A stretch of DNA of 64,000 bases, taken from assembly GCA_033852165.1 (NCBI GenBank), contig JAWSUZ010000020.1, positions 124,001-188,000 on the forward strand, given 5' to 3'. Positions within the stretch are counted from its first letter, which is position 1; every line of letters starts with the position of its first letter. Below, one piece after another: positions 54,167 through 63,366 of the stretch. Made by a program: the position numbers and the translations under genes. The stretch comes from Agarilytica sp033852165. GTDB lineage: Bacteria > Pseudomonadota > Gammaproteobacteria > Pseudomonadales > Cellvibrionaceae. Below the pieces are notes generated by a model that had not been told where the DNA came from, ran no database searches, and was given only the letters and a program-made list of their open reading frames with translations.

Positions 54167-56584
54167 GTGATCAAAATGTTATTTGTGCGAGCGGTTCTTT
54201 GGGCTGTTATTCTTTTGGGTACCTATGCTTGTACTTCGAAAGAAGAAGCTGCGCAAGAGTTTTATCGCCGAGGAATGGCCTTGTATGAACAACACGAATT
54301 CGAAAAGTCACGCGTAGAATTTTTAAACGCTATACAGAAAGACCCTAAACTTGCTAGCGCCTATTACCAAATAGGTCTTATCTCCCAGCGAGATGGTAAT
54401 GTGGCGGTCGTTTTCGAAATGATGACAAAAAGTCTAAAGCTTGATCCGCTTAATTTGGATGCGAAGAAGACTGTCGCGCAACTTTTTGTGTTCGGGAAAA
54501 AGTTTAAAGACGCCTTGGATCTAGCCGAGGAAATCACAGAAAAGTACCCCAATGATTTTGATGGGCACCAAATTCGTGCGGCGGCCTTGATAGGTCTGAA
54601 ACAGTTATCTGAGGCGGAAAAATCGATAAATTTTGCCGACACCATTAAAAAAAATGAAGTTTCTTTGTTTGGTTTACGCGCAATTGTAGCTCGAGAGAAA
54701 GGCGATTTAACTCTAGCCCTGGAATACTTAGATAAGGCAATCGAAATAGGCCAAGATAAAAAGCAATATCTTATACTCCGCTCCAAAATACACCGCGATA
54801 CTCAGAATACCGAAGCGTTGATTCTAGACTTGTATGCACTGACGGAGGTTGATCCTTCAGAAGCACAATATCCTTACGCGTTAGCAAAAATATTAGTGAG
54901 GGAGAAAAGGGTTTCTGAGGCGGAGCAAGTGTTAACCAAAGTTGTCACCGACCAGCCCAATAATCTGAAGGCGAAGCAATTGTTGGTGGATACGATTTTG
55001 CTCTACGATGATAAAAGAGCACGGAGATTACTGGATCGCTATATCGACGAATTTCCCGGTGCCAATGAGCTTAAGTTTAATAGCATTCGGATGTTATTAA
55101 AAAGGAATCAGCGAAAACTGGCTAAATTTCAGCTGAATAATTTAGCTGCGTCTCCGGATCCAAAAAACAATCATTTAAAAGCCAGAGCCCTATTAGCTGA
55201 ACTACTGCTTAGTGAAGGTGATAGACAAGCAGCATTGAAGTTGCTGTTCAAAAATTTAAAAGAAAATAGCCAACACGAGGAAACACACCTAGTAAAGGCA
55301 AAATACGATCTAGACAATCTCGACTATGAATTAGCAATTGGTAGTTTACGTATCGTATTGATGAACAATCCTGATTCTGAAGTTGGCTTAGTTCTATTAG
55401 GGCGAACTTATATCGAGAGTGGTTCGGACCTTCTTGCAGATGACTCTTTTCGCCAGGTGTTACAGGTGAATCCGGCAAACGCCGAAGCGGCGATTCCGGT
55501 GGTGAGAACACTGATTGAAAGCCAAGATCTTGAGCGATCGGATAAGATCATTGCACGTGTACTCGACAGTAGTCCGTATGATTCCAAACTGCTTATGTTC
55601 TATACGCAAATAAAATTACTTAGACGGGATTGGGTGGGAGCGAAGATTGTGGTGGACCGCTTGGAGTCCATCGGGAAGGCCGGGGCCTACGTTGCTTTTT
55701 TGCGTGGTAGAATTTCTCAGGGAGAAGGGCTATGTGGTGAGGCCTTAGGGTTTTACACCGCTGCGTTAGATTGGAACCCCAAAATCTTACCCGCTTTAGA
55801 GGGTTTGCTTACTTGTTATCTGGCAGAATCAAAAGAAAGTGAGTTGCTCTCATATCTGGAATCTTACAAGCGTAGCAATCCTGACCTAGTCTATGGGTAT
55901 TCGGCCACGGCTCAGGTGCACCAAGGTAATCAGCGATTTGATTTGGCTATAACAGAATTGGAGTCTGCTCTCGGCCTTCAGCCTGAATGGCTCCAAGGTT
56001 ATGCCAGAGTTGCGGGGTTAAAAAACGAGCTAAACGATACCGTTGGCGCGATAGCTGTCTTTAAGCGAGGGATCAGGCAAAAACCCAATACGCCTTATCT
56101 CAAGGTCATTCTGGCCGCTTACTATGAATCGCTTAACTTGATAGATAGCGCCGCGGCGCTGTATGAAGAAGTGGTTCGTGATCATCCTGATAACTTAATC
56201 GCAGCCAATAACTATGCGGCATTGCTATTGGCGAGGATGTCCTCTCCTGAAAACTATAAGCGGGCTATGGTGTTGGCTGAGCAGTTCAAACGCAGTGATC
56301 AACCTATGTTCATGGATACATACGGTTGGGCACTGGTGAAAAATTCAGAGCTCGCTGCTGGAGAAGCCGTGCTACGGTTAGCTGCAGAGCAAGCGCCCCA
56401 ATTGATAGAAATTCAATATCATTTTGCAATCGTGCTTAAGCTGCTAGGGCGAGTTGAAGAAGCGCGAGTGATCGTGAAAAAAGCGCAAAGGCGGGGTAAT
56501 CTTTCTGCGAAAATGTCCCTGCTCCTGACAGAGGAGCTGCGTATCCTTGAGAAAATGCGAAAAGCCAGCGGTGAGAATTGGTAG
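54167..56584 (+). CDS. TPR-repeat lipoprotein of the PEP-CTERM system (PrsT-like)
   Basis: An 805-residue protein with a lipoprotein-type signal peptide (LLGTYAC, C22; the lipobox is a poor match) and then tetratricopeptide repeats along the whole length, for example EFYRRGMALYEQHEFEKSRVEF and SAYYQIGLISQRDGN. PrsT-type TPR lipoproteins accompany exosortase genes and are thought to scaffold the secretion apparatus. The start is a GTG at 54167 with an in-frame ATG at 54176 as alternative. Last gene of the exosortase operon; a terminator-like hairpin follows. Confidence 0.88.
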   Translation: MIKMLFVRAVLWAVILLGTYACTSKEEAAQEFYRRGMALYEQHEFEKSRVEFLNAIQKDPKLASAYYQIGLISQRDGNVAVVFEMMTKSLKLDPLNLDAKKTVAQLFVFGKKFKDALDLAEEITEKYPNDFDGHQIRAAALIGLKQLSEAEKSINFADTIKKNEVSLFGLRAIVAREKGDLTLALEYLDKAIEIGQDKKQYLILRSKIHRDTQNTEALILDLYALTEVDPSEAQYPYALAKILVREKRVSEAEQVLTKVVTDQPNNLKAKQLLVDTILLYDDKRARRLLDRYIDEFPGANELKFNSIRMLLKRNQRKLAKFQLNNLAASPDPKNNHLKARALLAELLLSEGDRQAALKLLFKNLKENSQHEETHLVKAKYDLDNLDYELAIGSLRIVLMNNPDSEVGLVLLGRTYIESGSDLLADDSFRQVLQVNPANAEAAIPVVRTLIESQDLERSDKIIARVLDSSPYDSKLLMFYTQIKLLRRDWVGAKIVVDRLESIGKAGAYVAFLRGRISQGEGLCGEALGFYTAALDWNPKILPALEGLLTCYLAESKESELLSYLESYKRSNPDLVYGYSATAQVHQGNQRFDLAITELESALGLQPEWLQGYARVAGLKNELNDTVGAIAVFKRGIRQKPNTPYLKVILAAYYESLNLIDSAAALYEEVVRDHPDNLIAANNYAALLLARMSSPENYKRAMVLAEQFKRSDQPMFMDTYGWALVKNSELAAGEAVLRLAAEQAPQLIEIQYHFAIVLKLLGRVEEARVIVKKAQRRGNLSAKMSLLLTEELRILEKMRKASGENW

Positions 56585-56598
56585 CGCCTAACTATCAC

Positions 56599-56628
56599 AT
56601 GTCAGGTTTTTTTACTGGTGACATTTTT
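56599..56628 (+). terminator. Weak terminator after the TPR gene
   Basis: ATGTCA pairs with TGACAT around a 14-base loop and is followed by five T. The stem is short, so termination strength is uncertain. Confidence 0.35.
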
Positions 56629-56751
56629 ACCCACTAATTAGCATGGCTAGAGGGCTAACTTAGGGCTAAAATGGGCGCTGTTTTGGGCTTACTGAACCAA
56701 CTCGCCTGCTAAATAAACGCAAACTCTTATCCTGGGTCAATATTCATGGTT

Positions 56752-56767
56752 CGGCACGTCTTTTGCC
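56752..56767 (+). promoter_or_regulatory. Strong sigma-54-type (-24/-12) promoter
   Basis: CGGCACGTCTTTTGCC carries GGCACG and TTGC at exact spacing (GG-N10-GC); only the outermost bases differ from the consensus. Start would be near 56778, 47 bases before the B12-like gene, with a GAGGGGGG ribosome site between. Confidence 0.7.
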
Positions 56768-56824
56768 TCATTGATCGGCTCAATTTGATTTCATTATTTA
56801 TAGCATTGAGGGGGGATCGACAAG

Positions 56825-57400
56825 GTGAGTGAATTGGCTACAAAAGGCGATAGATCAGGCGTAAGTATTCTTCAGTTGATGGACGAATTTGTGAATCAGC
56901 AAGGTCGGCGCCCTCGTATTTTGGTGGTTGCCGTTGGGCAGGACATACAGGCTGAAAGTTCGCGGGATGTTGGTGTGCAGAGTAGCGGCGCAAAAATCAT
57001 TGCAACGGCTTTTGCCGATCTTGGTTTTGACGTAGATCTATCTCCTACTTGCGCGGATTCAAAAGAAATCGTGCGCCAAGCAATTGAGAACGATGTTCAT
57101 CTTGTTGCTCTTAGTATTCATGTAGCGACTGGGACAGGCATTGGTGCCGAGAATGGCGAAGGTGCAAATGACAAAGGCACAGACGATGAAAGCGCTAATG
57201 TTTTGTCGCGGGTATCTGAGCTGATAGCAGAGTTTAAAACACAGGATGCAGAGGATATTCTGGTGGTCACTGGTGGTGATCTTTCTGATGCTGACCATAA
57301 GGCTTTGGAGCAGATCGGCGTCACTTTAAGTTTAAGGCCGGATACACAAATGTTACTTGCTGCGAACCAATTGTTAGTGGCTATTGTTAGCAACAGTTGA
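56825..57400 (+). CDS. B12-binding-domain-like protein lacking the cobalamin His
   Basis: A 191-residue protein resembling the C-terminal B12 domain of methylmalonyl-CoA mutase (RPRILVVAVGQD...AKIIATAFADLGFDVD, about 29-71; then DILVVTGGD). In the family a D-x-H-x2-G motif supplies the lower cobalt ligand. Here D40 is kept, but instead of GHDRG there is a stretch of about ten extra residues (IQAESSRDVGVQSSG, 41-55) without any His. A second insertion (GTGIGAENGEGANDKG and around) replaces the SSLAAGH loop. It starts with GTG and is followed by meaB after 38 bases; no large mutase subunit is nearby. It may bind a different ligand or act as a regulator. Confidence 0.75.
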   Translation: MSELATKGDRSGVSILQLMDEFVNQQGRRPRILVVAVGQDIQAESSRDVGVQSSGAKIIATAFADLGFDVDLSPTCADSKEIVRQAIENDVHLVALSIHVATGTGIGAENGEGANDKGTDDESANVLSRVSELIAEFKTQDAEDILVVTGGDLSDADHKALEQIGVTLSLRPDTQMLLAANQLLVAIVSNS

Positions 57401-57438
57401 TAGCCGCGATAAATAAGAGTACTGGATAACACTCGATA

Positions 57439-58392
57439 ATGATTGATTTAGATAAACTTCGGAGCGGAAATCGACGAGCATTGGCGAAAGCCATAACGTT
57501 GGTAGAAAGCCAAAAAGATGAGCACCGTGTTCAGGCACAAGAGATGCTAGAAACGGTACTGCCTGATTCGGTAAAAAGCTTGAGGATTGGGATCTCTGGT
57601 ACTCCCGGCGTTGGCAAATCGACGTTTATTGAAGCTTTCGGTAAATTACTCATATCTGTAGGAAAGAAAGTTGCGGTGTTGGCTGTTGACCCAAGTTCGC
57701 CAGTTGCGGGTGGCAGTATCTTGGGCGATAAGACGAGAATGGAAGAACTGTCCCGTGAGAAGAACGCTTATATTCGTCCTTCTCCCGCTGGTGGGCAGTT
57801 AGGTGGCGTCGCACAAAAAACACGCGAATCGATGATGTTGTGTGAGGCGGCTGGTTTTGATGTGATTTTGGTCGAGACTGTAGGTGTGGGCCAGTCGGAA
57901 TTTGAAGTGGCTGGTATGGTAGATTTCTTTCTTGTGCTGATGCAGCCGAATGCGGGTGATGAATTACAGGGTATTAAGAAGGGCATCATGGAGTTGGCTG
58001 ATGCTATGGTGATTAATAAGGCGGATGGAGAGGGAGAAACTTCTGCTCTCCAGGCGAAGCGTTATTATCAAAATGCGGTGAATTTGGTGGCGCATCCTGG
58101 GTTTTGGATGCCTCAAGTCATGACGTGTTCGGCGCGAGAGAATATCCGCATCGATAAGGTGTGGTCGATGATTTGTGATTATGAGAAAAAGTCAGTTGAG
58201 CTTGGTGAGTTTGATGCTAGGAGGGCGAAGCAGAATAAGCAGTGGATGGAGAAGTTGTTTATGGAGTTGATTGAGCGAAAAATGCATGCGCATTCGGATT
58301 ATAAAAGGGTCCGGGGCGAGTTAGAACGTAAGGTGATTGAGGGTAAGGTGACGCCATTAATGGGCGCTCGGCAAATTGCGGATTTGTTTTGA
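57439..58392 (+). CDS. meaB: MeaB/ArgK-family GTPase
   Basis: A 317-residue G3E GTPase, the chaperone that protects and loads B12-dependent acyl-CoA mutases. The P-loop is GTPGVGKST (about 54-62), DPSSP with GSILGDKTRM is the switch region, ETVGVGQSE is the G3 region and NKADG is the base-recognition motif. Full length for the family. It forms a pair with the B12-like gene upstream, which suggests the GTPase acts on that protein or on a mutase encoded elsewhere. Confidence 0.95.
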   Translation: MIDLDKLRSGNRRALAKAITLVESQKDEHRVQAQEMLETVLPDSVKSLRIGISGTPGVGKSTFIEAFGKLLISVGKKVAVLAVDPSSPVAGGSILGDKTRMEELSREKNAYIRPSPAGGQLGGVAQKTRESMMLCEAAGFDVILVETVGVGQSEFEVAGMVDFFLVLMQPNAGDELQGIKKGIMELADAMVINKADGEGETSALQAKRYYQNAVNLVAHPGFWMPQVMTCSARENIRIDKVWSMICDYEKKSVELGEFDARRAKQNKQWMEKLFMELIERKMHAHSDYKRVRGELERKVIEGKVTPLMGARQIADLF

Positions 58393-58437
58393 TGCTTGGA
58401 GTGACTGTTTCATTGTTGTTTTGAAATTAGTAAGCCA

Positions 58438-58538
58438 GGCATCGGTGTCATATTAACTGACACGCCGTGAATCCGTCCCTGGAGGCTCAGCTGTTGCATC
58501 CATGCAACAGATGGTCAGCTAATACGACACCGATACCT
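58438..58538 (+). repeat. Structured intergenic repeat, copy A
   Basis: A folding repeat between meaB and the NRPS gene. The outer stem is ATCGGTGTC with GACACCGAT, the core carries ACACGCCGTGAATCCGTCC and GGAGGCTC, and the inner stem CTGTTGCAT pairs perfectly with ATGCAACAG around CC (58491-58510). A related copy at 63367 keeps the core but changes both stems in a compensating way. Confidence 0.8.
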
Positions 58539-58656
58539 TCTGAGAGTCTGTACAGGGTAGTCACTACAAAATAGTCGTTACAAATAAGTTATTACGAATT
58601 TAAATTTAAAAAGTGATTTCTCAAATAGAAATCAAATGAAGACTTGGAGCTTCTGA

Positions 58657-61600
58657 ATGAGCAGTGAAACTTTTAGTTGTTATTTAATTGGTGGTGACAC
58701 ACTTTTGATTGAGTGTGGTGAAGTCTTGTTATCGAAGGGTCACGAAATTAAAGGCGTCATTACAGCCGCGCCGCGTATTAGTCAGTGGGCGCACAGTAAG
58801 TCGTTACCGGTTATTGCACATAAAAATGGCTATGGTGATGAACTGCAAGGCCAAGCGTTCGATTATCTATTCAGTATTACCCATCTATCGATTATTAAAG
58901 ACGATGTTCTAGCGTTAGCCAAAAAAGGCGCGATTAACTTCCATGATGGTCCTTTGCCAGCTTATGCGGGGTTAAATACTCCAGCTTGGGCGTTGTTGAA
59001 TAACGAGGAGCAGTACGGGATTACCTGGCATCAGATTACGCCGGGTGTGGATGAGGGCGATATCTTAAAACAGGAATTATTTGATATTGCGCCTGATGAG
59101 ACGTCTCTTTCTCTCAATACCAAATGTTTTGCCGCTGCCTTAGATAGTTTTCCTATTTTGGTTGACGAGTTGGTCAATGGATCTACGACTCCGGTTTCGC
59201 AAGACTTGAGTAAGCGTTCATACTTTGGAAAATTTGATCGTCCAGCTGCTGATGGCTTGTTGCAATGGAGCAATTCGGCAGCAGAACTTGAATCACTCAT
59301 TCGAGCATTGGATTTTGGTGATTATCCGAATCTTTTGGTGATGCCGAAGGTGCGAATTAATAATCAAGTTTTTGCTGTGCAATCGGCTGTTGCTCGTGAA
59401 GTTGAGGCGGATGTTCCTGTTGGACAAATCGTTGAGATGGAAGAGGGGCAAATTGATGTCGCAACTGCTGATGGTTTACTTTCGATTAAGAAGTTTAAAG
59501 ACTTAAACGGCAAGGGAATCTCTCCTGGTGAATTACAAATTTTGCTGGGGCTTTCGGTTGGTGAAAGTTTCGCTGATGTCGATGCTGCAGAAGTTGAATC
59601 GATAGTGCCGTTAAGTAAGCAGTTAGCGCGCAGTGATGAATATTGGGCTAAGCACTTAGCTTTCCTCGATCCGATTGAATTACCTTACAGCCAAAATGAG
59701 ACGCCTGCGTTAAGTGATGCAGCTGATTATGCGAAAAAAGAAATTAGCTTGCCGTCGGGATTAGCCGGAGCCATAGCGAATGTGGATGCGGCAAATACTT
59801 TGGTCGGCTCTTTTGCCGTATTGCTTGGGCGTTTAAGTCGCAAGCATGAATTTGATTTGGCTTTTTCCTGCAGTGCAGTTGCTCAAGCGGCAAACGTGTT
59901 GCCGGGTGTTTACAATGCAACGTCTGTTTTGCATCTGGGCTTTGAATTAAAAGATGCGGCATCGAAGATTGTTCAAGATGCGTCTACGCAAATTGGTGTG
60001 GCCAGTGAGCGAGGGGCTTGGGCTAAAGATATTATTGGGCGTACTCCTTCGTTAGCCGCTATTCCAGAATTAGTAAGTGGTACAGCACTGCCTATTGGCG
60101 TATCGATTGGAAGTGATTCTGCGATTGTCGGTACAACTTTAAGTTTATTTGTTTCTGAAGACGGAAATAGCGCAGCGATTTATTACGATGCAACACGCTT
60201 AAAGGGTGATAGTGCATCGAAATTTGTGAGTCAGTTTGAATCTATTCTTAACCACATCGTTGCGGGAGCAGATCGGCCTGCTGGCGAATTGGAACTATTA
60301 AGCCAAGATGCTAAGAAAAAAATCTTAGAAGATTGGAATGCAACCTCTGTTGATTATGACAATAGCGATTGTATTCACCATCTGTTTGAAAAACGTGTTG
60401 AAGAACATCCGAATGCAACGGCTTTGGTCTTCGAAGATGAAGTCGTTACTTATGCTGAACTCAATAACAAGGCGAATCAATTAGCTAAAGTTCTGATTGA
60501 TAAAGGCATTGGTGCTGATGATATGGTTGGCGTTAATGTCAATCGCTCTATCGACTTGATGGTCTCTACAATCGGTGTACATAAAGCCGGTGCGGCATAC
60601 GTGCCTCTTGACCCTGCATTTCCTGCTGACCGAATTGCCTACATGGTAAAAGACGCAGGCATGAAATTGGTTATCACCCAAGAAGATATAAAGGCCGATC
60701 TTCCTGAAAATGATGCCGAAGTCATTTGTGTTGATAGCATTGAATATTCTTCAGATGACGTTGCTAATCCTGCTGTTGAAATGACATCGGCCTGTTTGGC
60801 TTATGTTATCTATACCTCTGGTTCTACCGGTAATCCTAAAGGGGTTATGGTCGAACACCGTAACGCAACCAACTTTTTTGTTGGTATGGATGATCGTGTC
60901 GAAAATGAAACGGCTGGTACTTGGCTAGCGGTTACGAGTCTGAGTTTTGATATTTCAGTTCTGGAATTATTCTGGACACTAACGCGTGGCTTTAAAGTCA
61001 TTGTATACCGTGAAGATCGCAGTGGCGAAACTGGCGGTGTATCCAAAAAAGTCCAACGTCGCCCGATGGAATTCGGCATGTTTATGTGGGGCAATGATGA
61101 TGCTCCTGGGCGTGAAAAATATAAGCTCATGTTAGACGGCGCCAAGTACTTTGATGAAAACGGATTTGATTCTGTATGGACGCCAGAGCGTCACTTCAGC
61201 GCGTTCGGTGGTCCTTATCCCAACCCTGCGGTGACTGGCGCAGCATTAGCTGCGATTACCAATAATGTGGCGATTCGTTCGGGCTCTATTGTTTCTCCGT
61301 TACATCATCCGATTCGGATTGCTGAAGATTGGTCTGTGGTCGATAACCTGAGCGATGGCCGGGTAGGCTTGTCATTTGCGGCGGGCTGGCAGCCCAATGA
61401 TTTTGTCATCATGCCGCAAAATCATAAAGATAATAAAAAGATCATGATGGAGCAAATAGAAACCGTTAAGAAGTTATGGCGCGGTGAAAAAGTTGCTTTC
61501 GAAAACCCCATGGGGAAAATGGTCGAAGTTGAAACCTTGCCAAGACCGGTACAAAAAGAATTGCCGGTGTGGTTAACCACTGCGGGTAATCCTGAGTCCT

Positions 61601-63336
61601 ACCGACAGGCTGGTAAGTTGGGTGTTAATGTTTTAACTCACTTGTTGGGTCAAAATATTGAGGAAGTCACTGAGAAAATTCGTATTTACCGTGAGGCGCG
61701 TAAAGAGGCGGGTTTTGATCCTGCGACAGGTAAAGTCACGTTAATGTTGCATACGTTTGTTGGCGATTGTAACGATGCAGTGCGCGAACTCGTTCGTGAA
61801 CCGATGAAAGATTACCTTCGTAGTGCGATGAAAATAGTTTTGGATTTTGCTTGGGCATTTCCTGCATTTAAACGTCCTGGCGGTGCGGATGCAAAAGTTG
61901 AAGACATCGACCTCAAAGGCTTAACCTCAGATGAGAATGAAACAATTCTCGATTTTGCTTTTGAACGCTATTTTGAAACCAGTGGGCTGTTCGGCACGAT
62001 TGAAACATGTTCAAAAATGGTAGATCGTTGTAAAGCGGCAGGTTTTGATGAAATTGCTTGTTTGCTCGATTTTGGTGTCGAAACAAAAGACGTTATGGAT
62101 AGCTTGCCGCGACTAAAAGCAGTTCGTGATATTGCCAATGAAGCCGCTATTGCTGCCGAGGCAGGTGAAGGTGAGCTGGATCAAACTTTACCTGCTCAGT
62201 TAGAGCGTCATAACGTTACGCATTTCCAATGTACGCCATCTATGGCGCGCATGTTATGTTTTGATGATGACGCTAAAGTACAAATGGCTAAGCTCAAACA
62301 TATGATGGTCGGGGGTGAAGCTTTCCCTAATGCGTTAGCAAAAGATTTAAAAGATATTTTGACGGGTCGCTTAACCAATATGTACGGCCCAACCGAAACA
62401 ACCATTTGGTCTACAACCCAAGACATTGACGATTCGGCGAATATTCCTATCGGATTACCGATTGCAAATACGGACATATATATTCTTGATGAAAATCGTC
62501 AACCTGTTCCGACAGGTGTTCCGGGTGATTTGTTCATTGGCGGTCAAGGTGTTGTGCGCGGTTATTTAAATCGTCCCGATTTAACGGAAGAGCGTTTTAT
62601 GGCGAATCCGTTTAAGGCGGGTGAGCGTATGTATTGGACAGGGGATTTAGCCAAGTATCGTGATGACGGTGTTATTGAGTTCCTGGGTCGTGTCGATCAT
62701 CAAGTTAAAATTCGTGGTTACCGAATCGAGTTGGGTGAAATCGAAGCGAAGTTGGGTGAGCACGATTCAGTTCGCGAGTGTGTGTTATTGCTACGCGAAG
62801 ATACGCCGGGTGATCAGCGTTTGGTTGCTTATCTTGTTCCAAAAACTGTGGCGCCTGATCCCACTGATATTCGTGAGCATCTTCGTAAAGATTTGCCAGA
62901 ATATATGGTGCCGAATGATGTGGTTATTCTCGATGCGATGCCGTTGACGCCTAACGGTAAGGTTGATCGTAAGCAATTGCCTACGGCGCAAGATGGTGCG
63001 CAAACATCAGCGGCTGTTTATGAAGCGCCTGCGGATGAGTTGCAGCAGACGATTGTGAATATTTGGCAGGATACGCTGAAGCTGGATAAGGTGGGTGTTA
63101 AAGATAACTTCTTTGATTTAGGCGGGCATTCATTATTGATTGTGCGTGTGCATCAGTTGCTGAAGCAGCAGGTTGATAAGCCGATTTCTTTGACTGATTT
63201 GTATCGGTTCCCGACGATTGGTTCTCTGACGGAGTTTTTGAATTCGGATCAGAAGAATGAGTCGTTGAAGAAAAGTAGTGATCGGGCTTCTCGGCGAAGA
63301 GAGCGAATGGGTTTGCGTAAACGTGGACGGAAGTAG
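58657..63336 (+). CDS. NRPS: formyltransferase, half C, A split by luciferase-like monooxygenase, carrier
   Basis: A 1559-residue synthetase. Residues about 1-290 are a formyltransferase with N94 and H96 in INFHDGPLPAYAG and D132 in GVDEGDIL. About 310-550 is only the C-terminal half of a condensation domain (DEYWAKHLAFLDPIELP), without HHxxxDG. The adenylation domain starts near 565: YTSGSTGNPKG (719-729), SFDISVLELF with D765. An FMN-dependent luciferase-like domain (MupA/Atu3671 type, about 803-1155, PMEFGMFMWGND to VETKDVMDSLP) is inserted after motif A4, then adenylation resumes: NMYGPTETT (1241-1249), A10 PLTPNGKVDRKQLP with K1435. A carrier domain has LGGHS with S1492, and the tail is basic with no thioesterase. 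The eight pocket positions plus Asp and Lys read D-I-L-Q-M-G-M-I-W-K, near the known glycine code. A ketosynthase gene follows, so this is probably a loading protein. Confidence 0.92.
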   Translation: MSSETFSCYLIGGDTLLIECGEVLLSKGHEIKGVITAAPRISQWAHSKSLPVIAHKNGYGDELQGQAFDYLFSITHLSIIKDDVLALAKKGAINFHDGPLPAYAGLNTPAWALLNNEEQYGITWHQITPGVDEGDILKQELFDIAPDETSLSLNTKCFAAALDSFPILVDELVNGSTTPVSQDLSKRSYFGKFDRPAADGLLQWSNSAAELESLIRALDFGDYPNLLVMPKVRINNQVFAVQSAVAREVEADVPVGQIVEMEEGQIDVATADGLLSIKKFKDLNGKGISPGELQILLGLSVGESFADVDAAEVESIVPLSKQLARSDEYWAKHLAFLDPIELPYSQNETPALSDAADYAKKEISLPSGLAGAIANVDAANTLVGSFAVLLGRLSRKHEFDLAFSCSAVAQAANVLPGVYNATSVLHLGFELKDAASKIVQDASTQIGVASERGAWAKDIIGRTPSLAAIPELVSGTALPIGVSIGSDSAIVGTTLSLFVSEDGNSAAIYYDATRLKGDSASKFVSQFESILNHIVAGADRPAGELELLSQDAKKKILEDWNATSVDYDNSDCIHHLFEKRVEEHPNATALVFEDEVVTYAELNNKANQLAKVLIDKGIGADDMVGVNVNRSIDLMVSTIGVHKAGAAYVPLDPAFPADRIAYMVKDAGMKLVITQEDIKADLPENDAEVICVDSIEYSSDDVANPAVEMTSACLAYVIYTSGSTGNPKGVMVEHRNATNFFVGMDDRVENETAGTWLAVTSLSFDISVLELFWTLTRGFKVIVYREDRSGETGGVSKKVQRRPMEFGMFMWGNDDAPGREKYKLMLDGAKYFDENGFDSVWTPERHFSAFGGPYPNPAVTGAALAAITNNVAIRSGSIVSPLHHPIRIAEDWSVVDNLSDGRVGLSFAAGWQPNDFVIMPQNHKDNKKIMMEQIETVKKLWRGEKVAFENPMGKMVEVETLPRPVQKELPVWLTTAGNPESYRQAGKLGVNVLTHLLGQNIEEVTEKIRIYREARKEAGFDPATGKVTLMLHTFVGDCNDAVRELVREPMKDYLRSAMKIVLDFAWAFPAFKRPGGADAKVEDIDLKGLTSDENETILDFAFERYFETSGLFGTIETCSKMVDRCKAAGFDEIACLLDFGVETKDVMDSLPRLKAVRDIANEAAIAAEAGEGELDQTLPAQLERHNVTHFQCTPSMARMLCFDDDAKVQMAKLKHMMVGGEAFPNALAKDLKDILTGRLTNMYGPTETTIWSTTQDIDDSANIPIGLPIANTDIYILDENRQPVPTGVPGDLFIGGQGVVRGYLNRPDLTEERFMANPFKAGERMYWTGDLAKYRDDGVIEFLGRVDHQVKIRGYRIELGEIEAKLGEHDSVRECVLLLREDTPGDQRLVAYLVPKTVAPDPTDIREHLRKDLPEYMVPNDVVILDAMPLTPNGKVDRKQLPTAQDGAQTSAAVYEAPADELQQTIVNIWQDTLKLDKVGVKDNFFDLGGHSLLIVRVHQLLKQQVDKPISLTDLYRFPTIGSLTEFLNSDQKNESLKKSSDRASRRRERMGLRKRGRK

Positions 63337-63348
63337 GTAAATTAGCCG

Positions 63349-63366
63349 GCAAGTTAGGCAACTTGC
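63349..63366 (+). repeat. Small hairpin before repeat copy B
   Basis: GCAAGTT and AACTTGC pair perfectly around AGGC, immediately before the structured repeat. No T-run. Confidence 0.5.

Noticed and set aside
54364..54786. A 140-codon minus-strand frame
   Set aside because: Lies inside the TPR lipoprotein gene and has a low-complexity composition typical of an antisense shadow.
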